Assembly (NCBI GenBank): GCA_030066475.1
Contig: JASJBO010000172.1
Span: forward strand, 1-16,486
Length of the DNA stretch: 16,486 bases
Reading direction: 5' to 3'
Source: Myxococcota bacterium
GTDB lineage: Bacteria > Myxococcota_A > UBA9160 > PR03
The notes below the pieces were generated by a model that was not told the origin of the DNA, made no database searches, and was given only the letters and a program-made list of their open reading frames with translations. The position numbers and the translations under genes are program-made. Numbering within the stretch: position 1 is the stretch's first letter; every line of letters begins with the position of its first letter. Below are positions 1 to 7,601 of the stretch, in pieces.

Positions 1-36
1 GCCGAGCCGCCGCCGGGGGACCGACGGCGGCTCGGC
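1..36 (-). terminator. Strong GC hairpin beyond the first acyl-CoA dehydrogenase-like gene
   Basis: Bases 1-12 and 25-36 are perfect 12-bp inverted arms (GCCGAGCCGCCG / CGGCGGCTCGGC) around a 12-nt loop. The hairpin begins 22 bp past the stop codon of the minus-strand gene ending at 59. That position suits a transcription terminator for that gene. A U-tract, if there is one, would lie before the window start, so it cannot be judged intrinsic or Rho-assisted. It could instead be part of a larger repeat cut by the window edge. Confidence 0.5.
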
Positions 37-58
37 GCGAGGGGCGTTCGAGCCCAGC

Positions 59-1768
59 TCAGGCGCCCCGGTCCTCGTCCACGACCTCGAGGCTTGCCGC
101 CTCGCCCGCCCCGTCCGGAGCGTGGAGCGCGACGGCGGGCGGCAGGATCCGCTCCGCGAACAGGCGGGCGGTCGTGATCTTGGCGCGCAGGAAGGCCCGC
201 TCGGCGGCGGGCGGCGTCGCGCCGGTGAGGAGTCGGCCGGCGCAGACTGCGGAGCGCGCCAGCAGGTGCGCGCCCACGACCGCACCCAGCATGCGCAGGT
301 AGGGTCTCGCCGCCACGGCGACGTGGTCCGAATCGCGCAGGACGCTCTCCAGGACGCAGAGCGTGGCGTCCTCGAGCACGTCCACCGCCGGCTCCAGCTG
401 CTGCCGGATCGAGGCGAGGTCGGTCGCGATCCCGATCGCGGTGACGTCGGCCCGCGGCAGGCTGGCCGTGTCCCGCGCCATCTCCTGGATCAGCTCGCGA
501 ATCCGTACCCCGCCGTCCAGGAGAAGCCTGCGGCCGACCAGATCGAGCGCCTGCTGCCCGACGAAGCCTGCGCAGCTCGTGCGGCTCCGCCGGTCGGGCG
601 AGGGCAAGCTGGCGCCCGGCTCCTTCCCGTCGGCCATGCCTGCGAAGATCCGCATCGCCATCGAGACGACCTCGTCCCCGACCTCGGTGCACCACCCGTT
701 CACGACCGGGGTCAGCAGCTCCGCGCGCCGCTGGGCGGCGATGCGCGTCTGCGGCTCGCGGTCGTGCTGGCCGCGGTCGAGCAGGTGGGCGGTCACGTAG
801 GCCAGGGCGCGTGCCGCCTGCACCCCGCACCGCATCGCCGCGAGCGTGCGCCGCACCTCGGGCTGCAGGACGAACCGCTCGGGCTCCCCGGGCGCGCGGC
901 GCCGGCAGCCGTCCTTCGCATGCGCGAGCGCGTGCTGGTAGGCGCGCTCCGCGATCGCCACGCGGGAGAGCCCCGTCGCGATCTGCGCCGTGCTGGCCAT
1001 CGCCAGGACCTCGCGCACGCCCTGACCCTCCTCTCCCACCTGGCGGGCCACGGCTCCGCGACCCGCGTTGCCGAACGTGACGATGCCGGTGCGACCGGCA
1101 TGGCCCCTCGGCTCGGACTCGAGGCAGACGCCGTTGCGCTCGCCGCGCACGCCGTCCTCGGTAAGGAGGTGCTCCGGCACGAGGAAGAGGCTGGGGCCCT
1201 GCTGCGCGTCGGTCGTCCGGGCCAGCACCAGGTGCACCAGGTCTTCGGCGAGGTCTTCGTCCTCGAGGCTGCTGAAGATCTTCTCGCCAGAGATCCGGTA
1301 GCTGCCGTCCGGCTGGCGCTCGGCTCGGGTGGCGGGGCGGCAGGCTTCGGCGCCTGCGTGGGGCTCGGCCGCGCACAGCATGGCGGACCACTCGCCGTGC
1401 AACAGCCTGCGCAGGTACGGTTCGTTCTGCTCGTCGGTGGAGTGATCGAGCAGCAGCCGCACCGCGTGTCGCGAGGCACCCGACAGCAGCGCCAGGCTCG
1501 GACTCGTCGACACCAGCATCTCGTCCACCGCGGCCTGGGCGCAGGCGGGAAAGCTCGCATCCCCGCACTCCAGGTGCGGTGATCCCGGCCGTCCCCCGTC
1601 GATCGGGCGCAGCGCCCCGCCAGCCGCTCGGCTCACGGTCGCCGCCTTGTTGCTGCCGAGCCGCTTCGCCGCACGGGTGACGATCCCGGCCGCGAGACCG
1701 TCCGAGCCGACCACGTGCTCGAGCACGAACCGGATCTCGCGCAGCGGCGTTGTGTAGCTTCCACGCAT
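59..1768 (-). CDS. Acyl-CoA dehydrogenase-like paralogue (DmdC/FadE type) with eroded active-site motifs
   Basis: 569 residues from the chosen start. It is homologous along its whole length to the 611-residue protein at 12096-13931. Both share the N-terminal YTxPxxExxFVLEH-type segment, the FPAC-AAVDEM helix, the phrase RAERQPDGSYR, the VHLVLAR strand and a C-terminal helical extension (Acyl-CoA_dh_C type). The family oxidises acyl-CoA or methylmercaptopropionyl-CoA thioesters with FAD. Key motifs differ here: the flavin-contact SEPQAGSD motif is AEPHAGAE (about residues 134-141), and the GGMGYAQETG catalytic segment is AGMADGKEPG. The glutamate survives (about residue 383), but the following RDARI and AGTSGIQAL motifs are lost. 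About 40 residues of the N-terminal helical domain are also missing relative to the paralogue. The ATG at 1768 was chosen because it aligns with the paralogue's start; the frame stays open to a GTG at 1837. No strong Shine-Dalgarno is visible for either. It is either a decaying or a repurposed, possibly inactive, dehydrogenase. Confidence 0.75.
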   Translation of the reverse strand: MRGSYTTPLREIRFVLEHVVGSDGLAAGIVTRAAKRLGSNKAATVSRAAGGALRPIDGGRPGSPHLECGDASFPACAQAAVDEMLVSTSPSLALLSGASRHAVRLLLDHSTDEQNEPYLRRLLHGEWSAMLCAAEPHAGAEACRPATRAERQPDGSYRISGEKIFSSLEDEDLAEDLVHLVLARTTDAQQGPSLFLVPEHLLTEDGVRGERNGVCLESEPRGHAGRTGIVTFGNAGRGAVARQVGEEGQGVREVLAMASTAQIATGLSRVAIAERAYQHALAHAKDGCRRRAPGEPERFVLQPEVRRTLAAMRCGVQAARALAYVTAHLLDRGQHDREPQTRIAAQRRAELLTPVVNGWCTEVGDEVVSMAMRIFAGMADGKEPGASLPSPDRRSRTSCAGFVGQQALDLVGRRLLLDGGVRIRELIQEMARDTASLPRADVTAIGIATDLASIRQQLEPAVDVLEDATLCVLESVLRDSDHVAVAARPYLRMLGAVVGAHLLARSAVCAGRLLTGATPPAAERAFLRAKITTARLFAERILPPAVALHAPDGAGEAASLEVVDEDRGA

Positions 1769-1910
1769 GCGGTGCCGGATAGCCCAGATCCGAATGGCGG
1801 TCTTCCCGGTGTCGCAGAATGCGAATCGGTTTGACACATGGAGCGACGCCGGTGCGTCCAGGGTGACCGGACGTCGCCTCCTGGGAGGGATTCCTGCTCG
1901 GTATCGGGCT

Positions 1911-2429
1911 CTACGGCTCGTCCGTCGACGGCGCGGCCGGCCACTTCAGGTACTCGGGCGGCCAGTTGTCGGGCTCGCCGCGCGGCTTGTAGCGGGCGTA
2001 GAGGGCGCGCTCGATCCGGACTCGGAAGGCCAGCTCATCGCCCGAGGTGGTGGCGCCGCCCGCGATCTGGGCGGCCGCGACGCGTTCGACGGCGGCCGGC
2101 GCCGGATCGTGCTCGGCGCGCCCCGCCAGGTAGAACTCGTCGTCCACGTCGGGAGCCGGAAACGAGTGCAGCGCCACGCGGCCGTCGCGCAGCAGGTCGC
2201 CGCGCTTGGGCGAGGGTCCGATCAGCAGGTACAGGTCCTCGCCGACCAGGTTCACGCAGACGGGATGGACGCGCGGACCGCCGTCGGCGCGCACGGTGGC
2301 GAGGTAGGCCAGGCCGGGCCCGAACTGGAAGAGGCGCTGCTCGCCCAGCCGGGCGATCTCGGGTGCCGATCGCGCGAAGTCGGACCAGCGCGACCCACGC
2401 GGTGCAGCGCTGTCGTCTGCCTCGTTCAT
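1911..2429 (-). CDS. Pyridoxamine 5'-phosphate oxidase-like (FMN split-barrel) protein
   Basis: 172 residues. The core LATVRADGGPRVHPVCV followed by LYLLIGPSPKRGDLLRDGRVAL matches the pyridoxamine-phosphate-oxidase-like split-barrel fold: first strands, the SPK-x-RDL segment and the RVAL strand. A later segment (DEFYLAGRAEH) completes the barrel. Members bind FMN, F420 or haem and reduce or oxidise small substrates; the substrate cannot be told here. The ATG at 2429 was chosen because the 24 extra residues upstream are arginine- and glycine-rich and lack family similarity. The site upstream (GGCGGC) is a weak ribosome-binding site. It lies upstream of the eroded dehydrogenase on the same strand with a 142-bp gap, and is divergent from the DUF4340 gene. 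It is a cytosolic enzyme by inference. Confidence 0.75.
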   Translation of the reverse strand: MNEADDSAAPRGSRWSDFARSAPEIARLGEQRLFQFGPGLAYLATVRADGGPRVHPVCVNLVGEDLYLLIGPSPKRGDLLRDGRVALHSFPAPDVDDEFYLAGRAEHDPAPAAVERVAAAQIAGGATTSGDELAFRVRIERALYARYKPRGEPDNWPPEYLKWPAAPSTDEP

Positions 2430-2520
2430 GCCGCCACGAAGCCCGCCGCGGAACCGGACGCTCGGGCCCGACCGCGAGTCCTCGCGACGATGGTGCCACA
2501 AGACGCGCCGACGGACGCGC

Positions 2521-2526
2521 TACGCT
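2521..2526 (+). promoter_or_regulatory. Possible -10 element (TACGCT) for the DUF4340 gene
   Basis: TACGCT sits 28 bases before the GTG start at 2555. The same nine bases, GCTACGCTC, occur just before the start of the next plus-strand gene at 4702. No convincing -35 box is seen. This is a tentative call based on position and recurrence only. Confidence 0.25.
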
Positions 2527-2554
2527 CCTGCGCCGTGGTGCGGAGATCGATGTC

Positions 2555-3949
2555 GTGAAGCCGCAGACCACCGGTCTGCTCCTCGTGGTGGCGCTGCTGC
2601 TCGGCGGCTTCCTCTATCTCTACGAGATCCGGGGCCAGGGTTCGGGCGGCGAGCCCGGGGGGCTGGCGTTCCCGGGGCTCGAGGCGTCGGACGTGACGAG
2701 CGTCGCGATCGAGGTCGACGGCACCGTCGTTCGCGCCGAGCGCCGCGCGGGCGGCTGGCGCGTGGTGGAGCCCGTCGATTTCCCGGCCGACGCGGCGACG
2801 CTCGACGGGCTGGCCAGCGCGCTGGTGGGCCTGCCGATCGAGGGCGAGATCGACGACCCGCAGGCCCTCGCGGCATACGGTCTCGGCGCGGCGGCCCAGG
2901 TGCTGCGCTTTCGCGCCGGCAGCGAGGAGCACGCGCTCCGGCTGGGCAAGCAGACGCCCGTGGGCTCCAACGTCTACGTCCGCGTGGACGGCTCCGACTC
3001 GGTCCTGATGGCGCCGCAGACGGAGGCACTCGCCAAGGAGCCGGACGACCTGCGCGACCGGCGGGTGCTGCCCTTCGACCCCGCCACCATCGATCGCATC
3101 GAGGCGAGCTGGCCCGGTGGGAGTGTCGTGCTCGCGCTTCGCAACAAGGTCTGGCGTCTGGTGTCGCCTCTGGAGGGGCGCCCCTCGGTGGAGACCGTGG
3201 CCGAGCTGCTCGCGACGCTCTCCTCGCTGCGCGCCGAGGGCTTCGAGGACGCCCCGCCGCCCGCTGCCGAGTCCGGTCTCGACGCCCCGGCGTTCGCCGC
3301 CGTGCTGAGTGGGCCCGCTCGGGCCGGGGCGGGCGCGCGCCGCGAGCTGCGCTTTGCCCTGGGCCGTGTCACGACGCCGGAGGGCCAGCGCCTGGCGCGG
3401 GGCTCGCAGCCTTCGCTCTACCGCGTTGCCGCCGAGCAGCTCGACGCCCTGCCGCGCACCGTGGTGGCGTACCGCTTCCGGCGCCTCGGTCGCTTCGAGC
3501 TGAAGGAGGCGCAGCGCTTCGAGCTCGTGTTCCGCGATCCCGGCGCCGAGCCGCTGCGGGTCGAGGGCCGGCGCGACCGGAAGTGGAAGACGAAGCCCGA
3601 GGCGATGGCGGCGGGCAACGCGTCGCGCCTGCTGCGCGAGCTGAGCCGGCTCGAGGCCGCCGACATCGTGGCCGAGACGATGACGGACGACGAGCTGGCA
3701 GCGGTCGGGCTGCGGCCGCCGCGCGTCGCCATCACGGTGTGGGGTGCGAAGCAGGAGGGCGGTGAGGAGCGGGCGGTGGCCGAGATCGACCTGGGCGCGG
3801 TCGAAGAGGACGGCGGGATCATCGCGCGTGCCCGCAAGGGCGGGTTCATCTACCGGCTCGACCCGTCGGTGGGCGAGCGCGTGCCCGTGAGCGAGGCGGT
3901 CTACCGCGGCCGCTTCCTCACGGAGAGGACTCCGTCCCGGGACTCGTAG
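2555..3949 (+). CDS. Membrane-anchored DUF4340 domain protein
   Basis: 464 residues. The GTG at 2555 is favoured by a GGAG at 2542-2545 (nine bases before it) and because it immediately precedes an N-terminal membrane anchor (TTGLLLVVALLLGGFLYLYE, about residues 4-23). The body contains repeated DUF4340-type modules: a YGL segment followed by a GKQTPVGSNVYVRVDG strand pair, then LRDRRVLPF and IDRIEASWPGG. A second diverged copy sits near the C-terminus (VGLRPPRVAITVWG ... GGFIYRLDPSVGERVP). In other bacteria DUF4340 proteins usually follow GldG/ABC-2-type transporter genes, as a periplasm-facing partner of unknown role. No such transporter lies beside this one within the window. The protein is probably anchored in the inner membrane with its bulk in the periplasm. 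Upstream it is divergent from the FMN split-barrel gene. Confidence 0.8.
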   Translation: MKPQTTGLLLVVALLLGGFLYLYEIRGQGSGGEPGGLAFPGLEASDVTSVAIEVDGTVVRAERRAGGWRVVEPVDFPADAATLDGLASALVGLPIEGEIDDPQALAAYGLGAAAQVLRFRAGSEEHALRLGKQTPVGSNVYVRVDGSDSVLMAPQTEALAKEPDDLRDRRVLPFDPATIDRIEASWPGGSVVLALRNKVWRLVSPLEGRPSVETVAELLATLSSLRAEGFEDAPPPAAESGLDAPAFAAVLSGPARAGAGARRELRFALGRVTTPEGQRLARGSQPSLYRVAAEQLDALPRTVVAYRFRRLGRFELKEAQRFELVFRDPGAEPLRVEGRRDRKWKTKPEAMAAGNASRLLRELSRLEAADIVAETMTDDELAAVGLRPPRVAITVWGAKQEGGEERAVAEIDLGAVEEDGGIIARARKGGFIYRLDPSVGERVPVSEAVYRGRFLTERTPSRDS

Positions 3950-3954
3950 CCGCT

Positions 3955-3984
3955 GGCTCGGGTGCCGAGCACTCGTGCCGAGCC
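3955..3984. terminator. Inverted repeats between convergent genes, possible bidirectional terminator
   Basis: GGCTCGG at 3955-3961 pairs with CCGAGCC at 3978-3984. Inside it a tighter hairpin is possible, GCTCGG-GTG-CCGAGC (3956-3970). The sequence lies in the 51-bp gap between the stop of the DUF4340 gene and the stop of the opposing lipoprotein gene. There is no T-tract on either side, so an intrinsic terminator is not proved. Confidence 0.4.
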
Positions 3985-4000
3985 GGGACCGGTACGCGGC

Positions 4001-4627
4001 CTACTCCAGGTAGGCGATCGCCTCCTCGGTCGCCTCCCGGATCTCGGGGTCGGGGTGCTGGAGGAAGGGCTTCAGCTCGGGGACGACCCTCACGTCGCCG
4101 GTGAGCTTGAGCGCGTCGATGGCCTCGATCAGCGCGCCGCGCTCGCCGTCCTGCGCGGCGTGGAACAGCGCCAGCACCGCCGCAGCGCTGTCCTGGTCCT
4201 CGAGCAAGCCGATGGCCGCCTGCTGCAGCTCGGGATCCGAGTCGTCGGCGGCCAGGCTCAGCAGGGCGTCGAGGCCGACCTCCTCGGGCCCGGCTTCCTT
4301 GGCGCTGTCCTCCTGCAGCCGCGGGTCGGCGCCCTCGAGGGCTTCGAGCTCCCGCTGCAGCTCCGCTTCGAACTCGCGGCTCTGCTCGTCTTCCGGGTCG
4401 GTCGCTTCCGCTGGAAGCGTCACGCGATCCCCGTCGCGCTCGACACCCGGTCGTTCCTGCGAGGGCAGGCTGAGGGCGTGCTCGGGGGCCTCCACCGCGG
4501 CCGGCGGGCCGGCGGCCTCGTCGGGCGAGCATGCAACCATCGCCGCCGTCAGCGCGACGGCCAGCCACGCCCGGGTGCGGTGCCGCGACGCGCTGCTCTG
4601 GTGGGATCTCTCGCTCGGTCTCGTCAT
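4001..4627 (-). CDS. Predicted lipoprotein with C-terminal HEAT-like repeats
   Basis: 208 residues. A basic N-terminus (RTR) is followed by a hydrophobic stretch WLAVALTAAMVAC, with Cys33 as the likely lipidated residue in a MVAC lipobox. Next comes a long acidic linker (residues about 35-115, rich in E, D, P and A). The C-terminal 90 residues contain helical pairs of the HEAT or PBS-lyase type: LDALLSLAADDSDPELQQAA, then a short variant, then VVPELKPFLQHPDPEIREAT. Such repeats are protein-binding scaffolds, so a structural role in the envelope is likely, but no partner can be named. The gene is divergent from the membrane/aminopropyltransferase-like gene (74-bp gap) and convergent with the DUF4340 gene. 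A TATGAT box at 4666-4671 could drive it. The frame has no good Shine-Dalgarno before the ATG. Confidence 0.7.
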   Translation of the reverse strand: MTRPSERSHQSSASRHRTRAWLAVALTAAMVACSPDEAAGPPAAVEAPEHALSLPSQERPGVERDGDRVTLPAEATDPEDEQSREFEAELQRELEALEGADPRLQEDSAKEAGPEEVGLDALLSLAADDSDPELQQAAIGLLEDQDSAAAVLALFHAAQDGERGALIEAIDALKLTGDVRVVPELKPFLQHPDPEIREATEEAIAYLE

Positions 4628-4665
4628 CGGCCGTCACCCGTCCTCGTTCGGCTCGAGAGCGTCGG

Positions 4666-4671
4666 ATCATA
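4666..4671 (-). promoter_or_regulatory. Possible -10 box (TATGAT) of the lipoprotein gene
   Basis: On the minus strand the bases read GGGTATGATCC, with TATGAT 38 bases before the ATG at 4627. It is an AT-rich hexamer in a very GC-rich context and lies in the 74-bp gap between divergent genes. No clear -35 box is present at the usual spacing. Confidence 0.35.
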
Positions 4672-4686
4672 CCCGTTGCGCGCTGC

Positions 4687-4692
4687 TACGCT
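4687..4692 (+). promoter_or_regulatory. Possible -10 element (TACGCT), near-leaderless
   Basis: TACGCT ends nine bases before the ATG at 4702 and is embedded in the nine bases GCTACGCTC that also occur before the gene at 2555. If it is a -10 box, the transcript would start within a few bases of the ATG. That would agree with the absence of a Shine-Dalgarno there. Tentative. Confidence 0.25.
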
Positions 4693-4701
4693 CGGCCGCC
4701 G

Positions 4702-7441
4702 ATGACGCCTTCCGAGACCGGGACGTCGCGATTGCTCTGGCTCGCCGTCGCGCTCTCCGGTGCCGCCGCCCTGATCTATCAGGTGCTGTGGGTGCGCCAG
4801 CTCGGCGACGTGCTCGGCCACGGCACGATGGCCGTGCTCGTGGTGCTGAGCGTGTTCTTCGGGGGCCTGGGCGTCGGTGCGCGCTGGCTCGGCGCGCGCG
4901 CCGACCGCGCGCGCGCGCCGCTGCGGCTGTTCGCCGCGCTCGAGCTCGGCATCGCCGCCTGCGGCCTGGCGTTCGTGCCGCTCGCGGCGGCCCTCGCCGC
5001 GGCCTACGTCTCGCTCGCCCCGGCCGAGCTGCCGGTCGGGACGGCGCTGGCGGTCAAGACGCTGTGCGCGGTGGCGATGCTGGCGCTGCCGACGGTGCTC
5101 ATGGGGGGGACGCTGCCCGCGGCACTCCGCGGTGCCGGCGCCGAGTCGGCGACGCTCGGTCGCACCGTGTCGCGGATCTACGGATGGAACACCTTCGGCG
5201 CCGCGTGTGGCTGCGTGCTGGTGACCTTCGCGCTGCTGCCGCTGGTGGGCGTGTGGCCGGCGCTGCAGGTGGCCGGCGCTGCAGGTGGCCGCCGCGCTCA
5301 ACGCCGCGGCCGCGGCGCTGGCGTGGAGGATCGCCGGCGCCCGTCGGGAGTCCGCGGAGTCCCGCCCGCGCTCCGCTCCGGACGTGTCGCCCGCGGGAGC
5401 CGATGCGGACGCACCCGCCGGCGCGGCGCGCCTCTACCTCGTCGCGGCCCTCGGCACCGGCTTCGTCAGCCTCGGCCTCGAGCTCGCCTGGACGCGCGCG
5501 CTCGGCCTGCGCATGACCAGCTCGGTCTACAGCTTCGCGATCATCCTGGCGGCGTTCCTGGTGGCGCTCGCGGCGGGCGCCTGGGTGGTCGCGCGGCTCG
5601 ACCGCCGGGTCGGGATCACGCGCGCCTCGTGCGGCGCACTGATCGGGCTCGGCGCGGTCGGCGCCTGGCTCTCGATCCGCGTGCTCGCCTGGCTCGGCGA
5701 GAGCGCTGGCGCTGCGAGCTTCGCCGGCGTGCAGGCGCGCGAGCTCGCCACGGCGTTCGCGGTGATGGCGGTGCCGGGCCTGTGCCTCGGCGCGAGCTTC
5801 CCGGCGCTGATCCGGCTCGCGAACCGCGAGCTGGCCTCGCTCGGCACCGACGTCGGGCGGGTCTACCTGTGGAACACGGTGGGCGCCGTCACGGGTCCGC
5901 CGCTGGTCGGCCTCGTTCTGCTGCCGCGGCTCGGCACTACCGCCACCATCACGCTGCTGGGCGCCGTGTCGCTGGGGCTGGGCCTGCTCCTCGCGCGGCC
6001 GCGCCCCGCGCACACGGCCGCGCTCGTCGCGGCCGGCGGCGCGCTGGCCCTCGCGTGCTGGGCCGACCTCCGCTTCTGGAACGCCGCCGACGGCGACGTG
6101 CTGCGGTCCTACCGCGAGGGGCTCGGCGCCAGCGTCGCGGTGGTCGACCGCAAGGACGGAACGCGCCTGTTGAAGGTCGGCGCCTACCGGCTCGGCGACG
6201 ACGTTGCCGTGTACCCGCAGCGGCGCCAGGGCCTGCTGCCGCTGCTGCTCCACCCGGAACCGAGCACGGCGCTGATGCTCGGCCTCGGCACCGGCACCTC
6301 CACCGCTGGCGTGCTCGGCCACGGCGGCGTCGCTGTCGACAACCTCGAGCTCTTGCCCGACGTGGTCGCCGCGCTGCCGTGGTTCGAGCACGTGAACGAC
6401 CAGCTCGCCGAGCGCGCGCAGCGCGACTCCGCCGTGCGCGTGCTCACCGTCGACGCGCGCCACTTCGTGCGCGCCACCGAGCGCCGCTACGACGTCGTGA
6501 TCGGCGACCTCTTCGTGCCCTGGCGCCGCGGCGAGGGCGCCATGTTCACCGTCGAGCACTTCCGCGCCGTCCGCGACGTGCTGACCCAGGGCGGCCTGTT
6601 CGTCCAGTGGCTGCCGCTCTACCAGCTCGGCGAGGAGGACCTGGCGATCATCGTGCGCACCTTCTGCGAGGCGTTCCCGCACGCCTCCGCCTGGTGGCTC
6701 TACTTCAACCCCCAGTCCGCCACGCTGGGGCTGGCCGGCAGCCGCGAGCCGCAGCGCATCGACGCGTCGGCCTACCGCGCCCGCATCGGCCAGCCGCGGC
6801 GCCAGCGCTTCTTCGCCGAGAACGGCTTCGACTCGCTCGGCAAGCTCGCCGCGAGCTGGATCGCGGGGCGCGACACCCTCGTGCGTTGGGCCCGCGACGC
6901 GCCGATCGAGTCGCGCCTGCGCCCGCAGACCGAGTTCGGCGCGCCGCACCGGAGGCTCCGCGGCACGCGCGAGCTCGTGCGCCGCAACGTCGAGGTGCTG
7001 CTGGGCTGGAGCGAGGACGCCGACGGCACCGAGGCGGTCGCGGGCTGGAGCGACGCCGACCGCGACCTCGCCCGGCGCTACCGCACCGCCGCGCGCCACT
7101 ACTTCCAGGGACGCCTCGCTCTCCTGTTCGACAGCTCGGGGCGAGGCGCCCTCGAGCAGTACCTGGCGGCACTCGCCCTGGCCCCCGACTGGATCTGGAT
7201 CGAGCGCAACGTCCAGCGGACGGCGGACCGGGCGATCGAGGCCGGCGAGCTCGACCTGGCCCGCCGCGCGGCCGACGCACTGCTCGCGCAGCCGCCGAGC
7301 GCGCCCGCCGGCCACTACCTGCGTGCACGCCTCGCGCTCGCGGCCGGCGACGCCGGCCGGGCGCGCGACGAGCTCATCGCTGCGCTGGGGCTACGCCCGG
7401 GGCACGGCGAGAGCGCAAAGCTGCTCGCGCGGCTGCGCTGA
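4702..7441 (+). pseudogene. Frameshifted fused membrane/spermidine-synthase-like protein with helical C-terminal tail
   Basis: The reading frame is split. The first part runs from the ATG at 4702 in frame 1 to about 5270, and the second continues in frame 2 to the TGA at 7441. Removing one copy of the exact 16-bp duplication at 5253-5291 restores one 907-residue protein reading PALQVAAALNAA across the join. Residues about 10-200 and 239-430 (restored numbering) are homologous membrane halves. Each has an LxxxWxRxLG segment and a GR-x-Y-x-WNT-x-GA motif (GRTVSRIYGWNTFGAACG, GRVYLWNTVGAVTG). Then comes a Rossmann methyltransferase-like domain of the spermidine-synthase family: GLGTGTS (522-528), VDA (578-580) and YDVVIGDLFVPW with Asp597. 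The last 200 residues look like TPR helices. Fused MFS/spermidine-synthase-like proteins are widespread in bacteria, but their substrates are mostly unknown. No decarboxylase for polyamine synthesis lies nearby. As sequenced, the gene would yield a truncated first half; the second half has a possible GTG at 5285 but no evident ribosome-binding site. Confidence 0.85.
5253..5291 (+). repeat. Exact 16-bp tandem duplication (2.4 copies) causing the frameshift
   Basis: GTGGCCGGCGCTGCAG at 5253-5268 is repeated exactly at 5269-5284, followed by a seven-base partial copy GTGGCCG at 5285-5291. Sixteen is not a multiple of three, so the extra unit moves the downstream frame by one. The single-copy form would still contain two GTGGCCG heptamers 16 bp apart, which is the kind of short direct repeat that supports slipped-strand duplication. 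Confidence 0.95.
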
Positions 7442-7511
7442 GTGGGCGGGCGTATGGACGAACCGAGAGCAGGCCAGGGCCTCGGCCAGCTCCGACCATT
7501 TCCTGGCATGT

Positions 7512-7537
7512 CGTAGAATGGTCAAGACCATTCGACG
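7512..7537. repeat. 26-bp dyad between convergent genes
   Basis: GAATGGTC (7516-7523) and GACCATTC (7526-7533) are perfect 8-bp inverted arms separated by AA. The symmetry continues outward with CGT (7512-7514) and ACG (7535-7537) after one mismatch. A further GACCATT stands at 7494-7500, 32 bases upstream of the matching right-arm copy. The site lies between the stop at 7441 and the HTH gene ending at 7602. There is no T-tract, so an operator or recombination site is as likely as a terminator. Confidence 0.6.
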
Positions 7538-7601
7538 ACCCTACTGCTTCTGGTCGGCCCCTTGAAACACACCACCCCCGCTCGGCTGGGCTCCAACGAC
7601 C

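Noticed and set aside
122..1582. Long plus-strand open frame opposite the eroded acyl-CoA dehydrogenase
   Set aside because: It is the mirror of the dehydrogenase frame, low in complexity and rich in R, G, A and H. The minus-strand product has clear homology to the intact paralogue.
1769..1910. N-terminal extension of the eroded dehydrogenase to the GTG at 1837
   Set aside because: The 23 extra residues have no counterpart in the paralogue, whose ATG aligns with the ATG at 1768.
4702..7441. Programmed ribosomal frameshifting as explanation for the split gene
   Set aside because: The break is fully explained by an exact 16-bp duplication. No slippery heptamer or downstream pseudoknot-like structure needs to be invoked.
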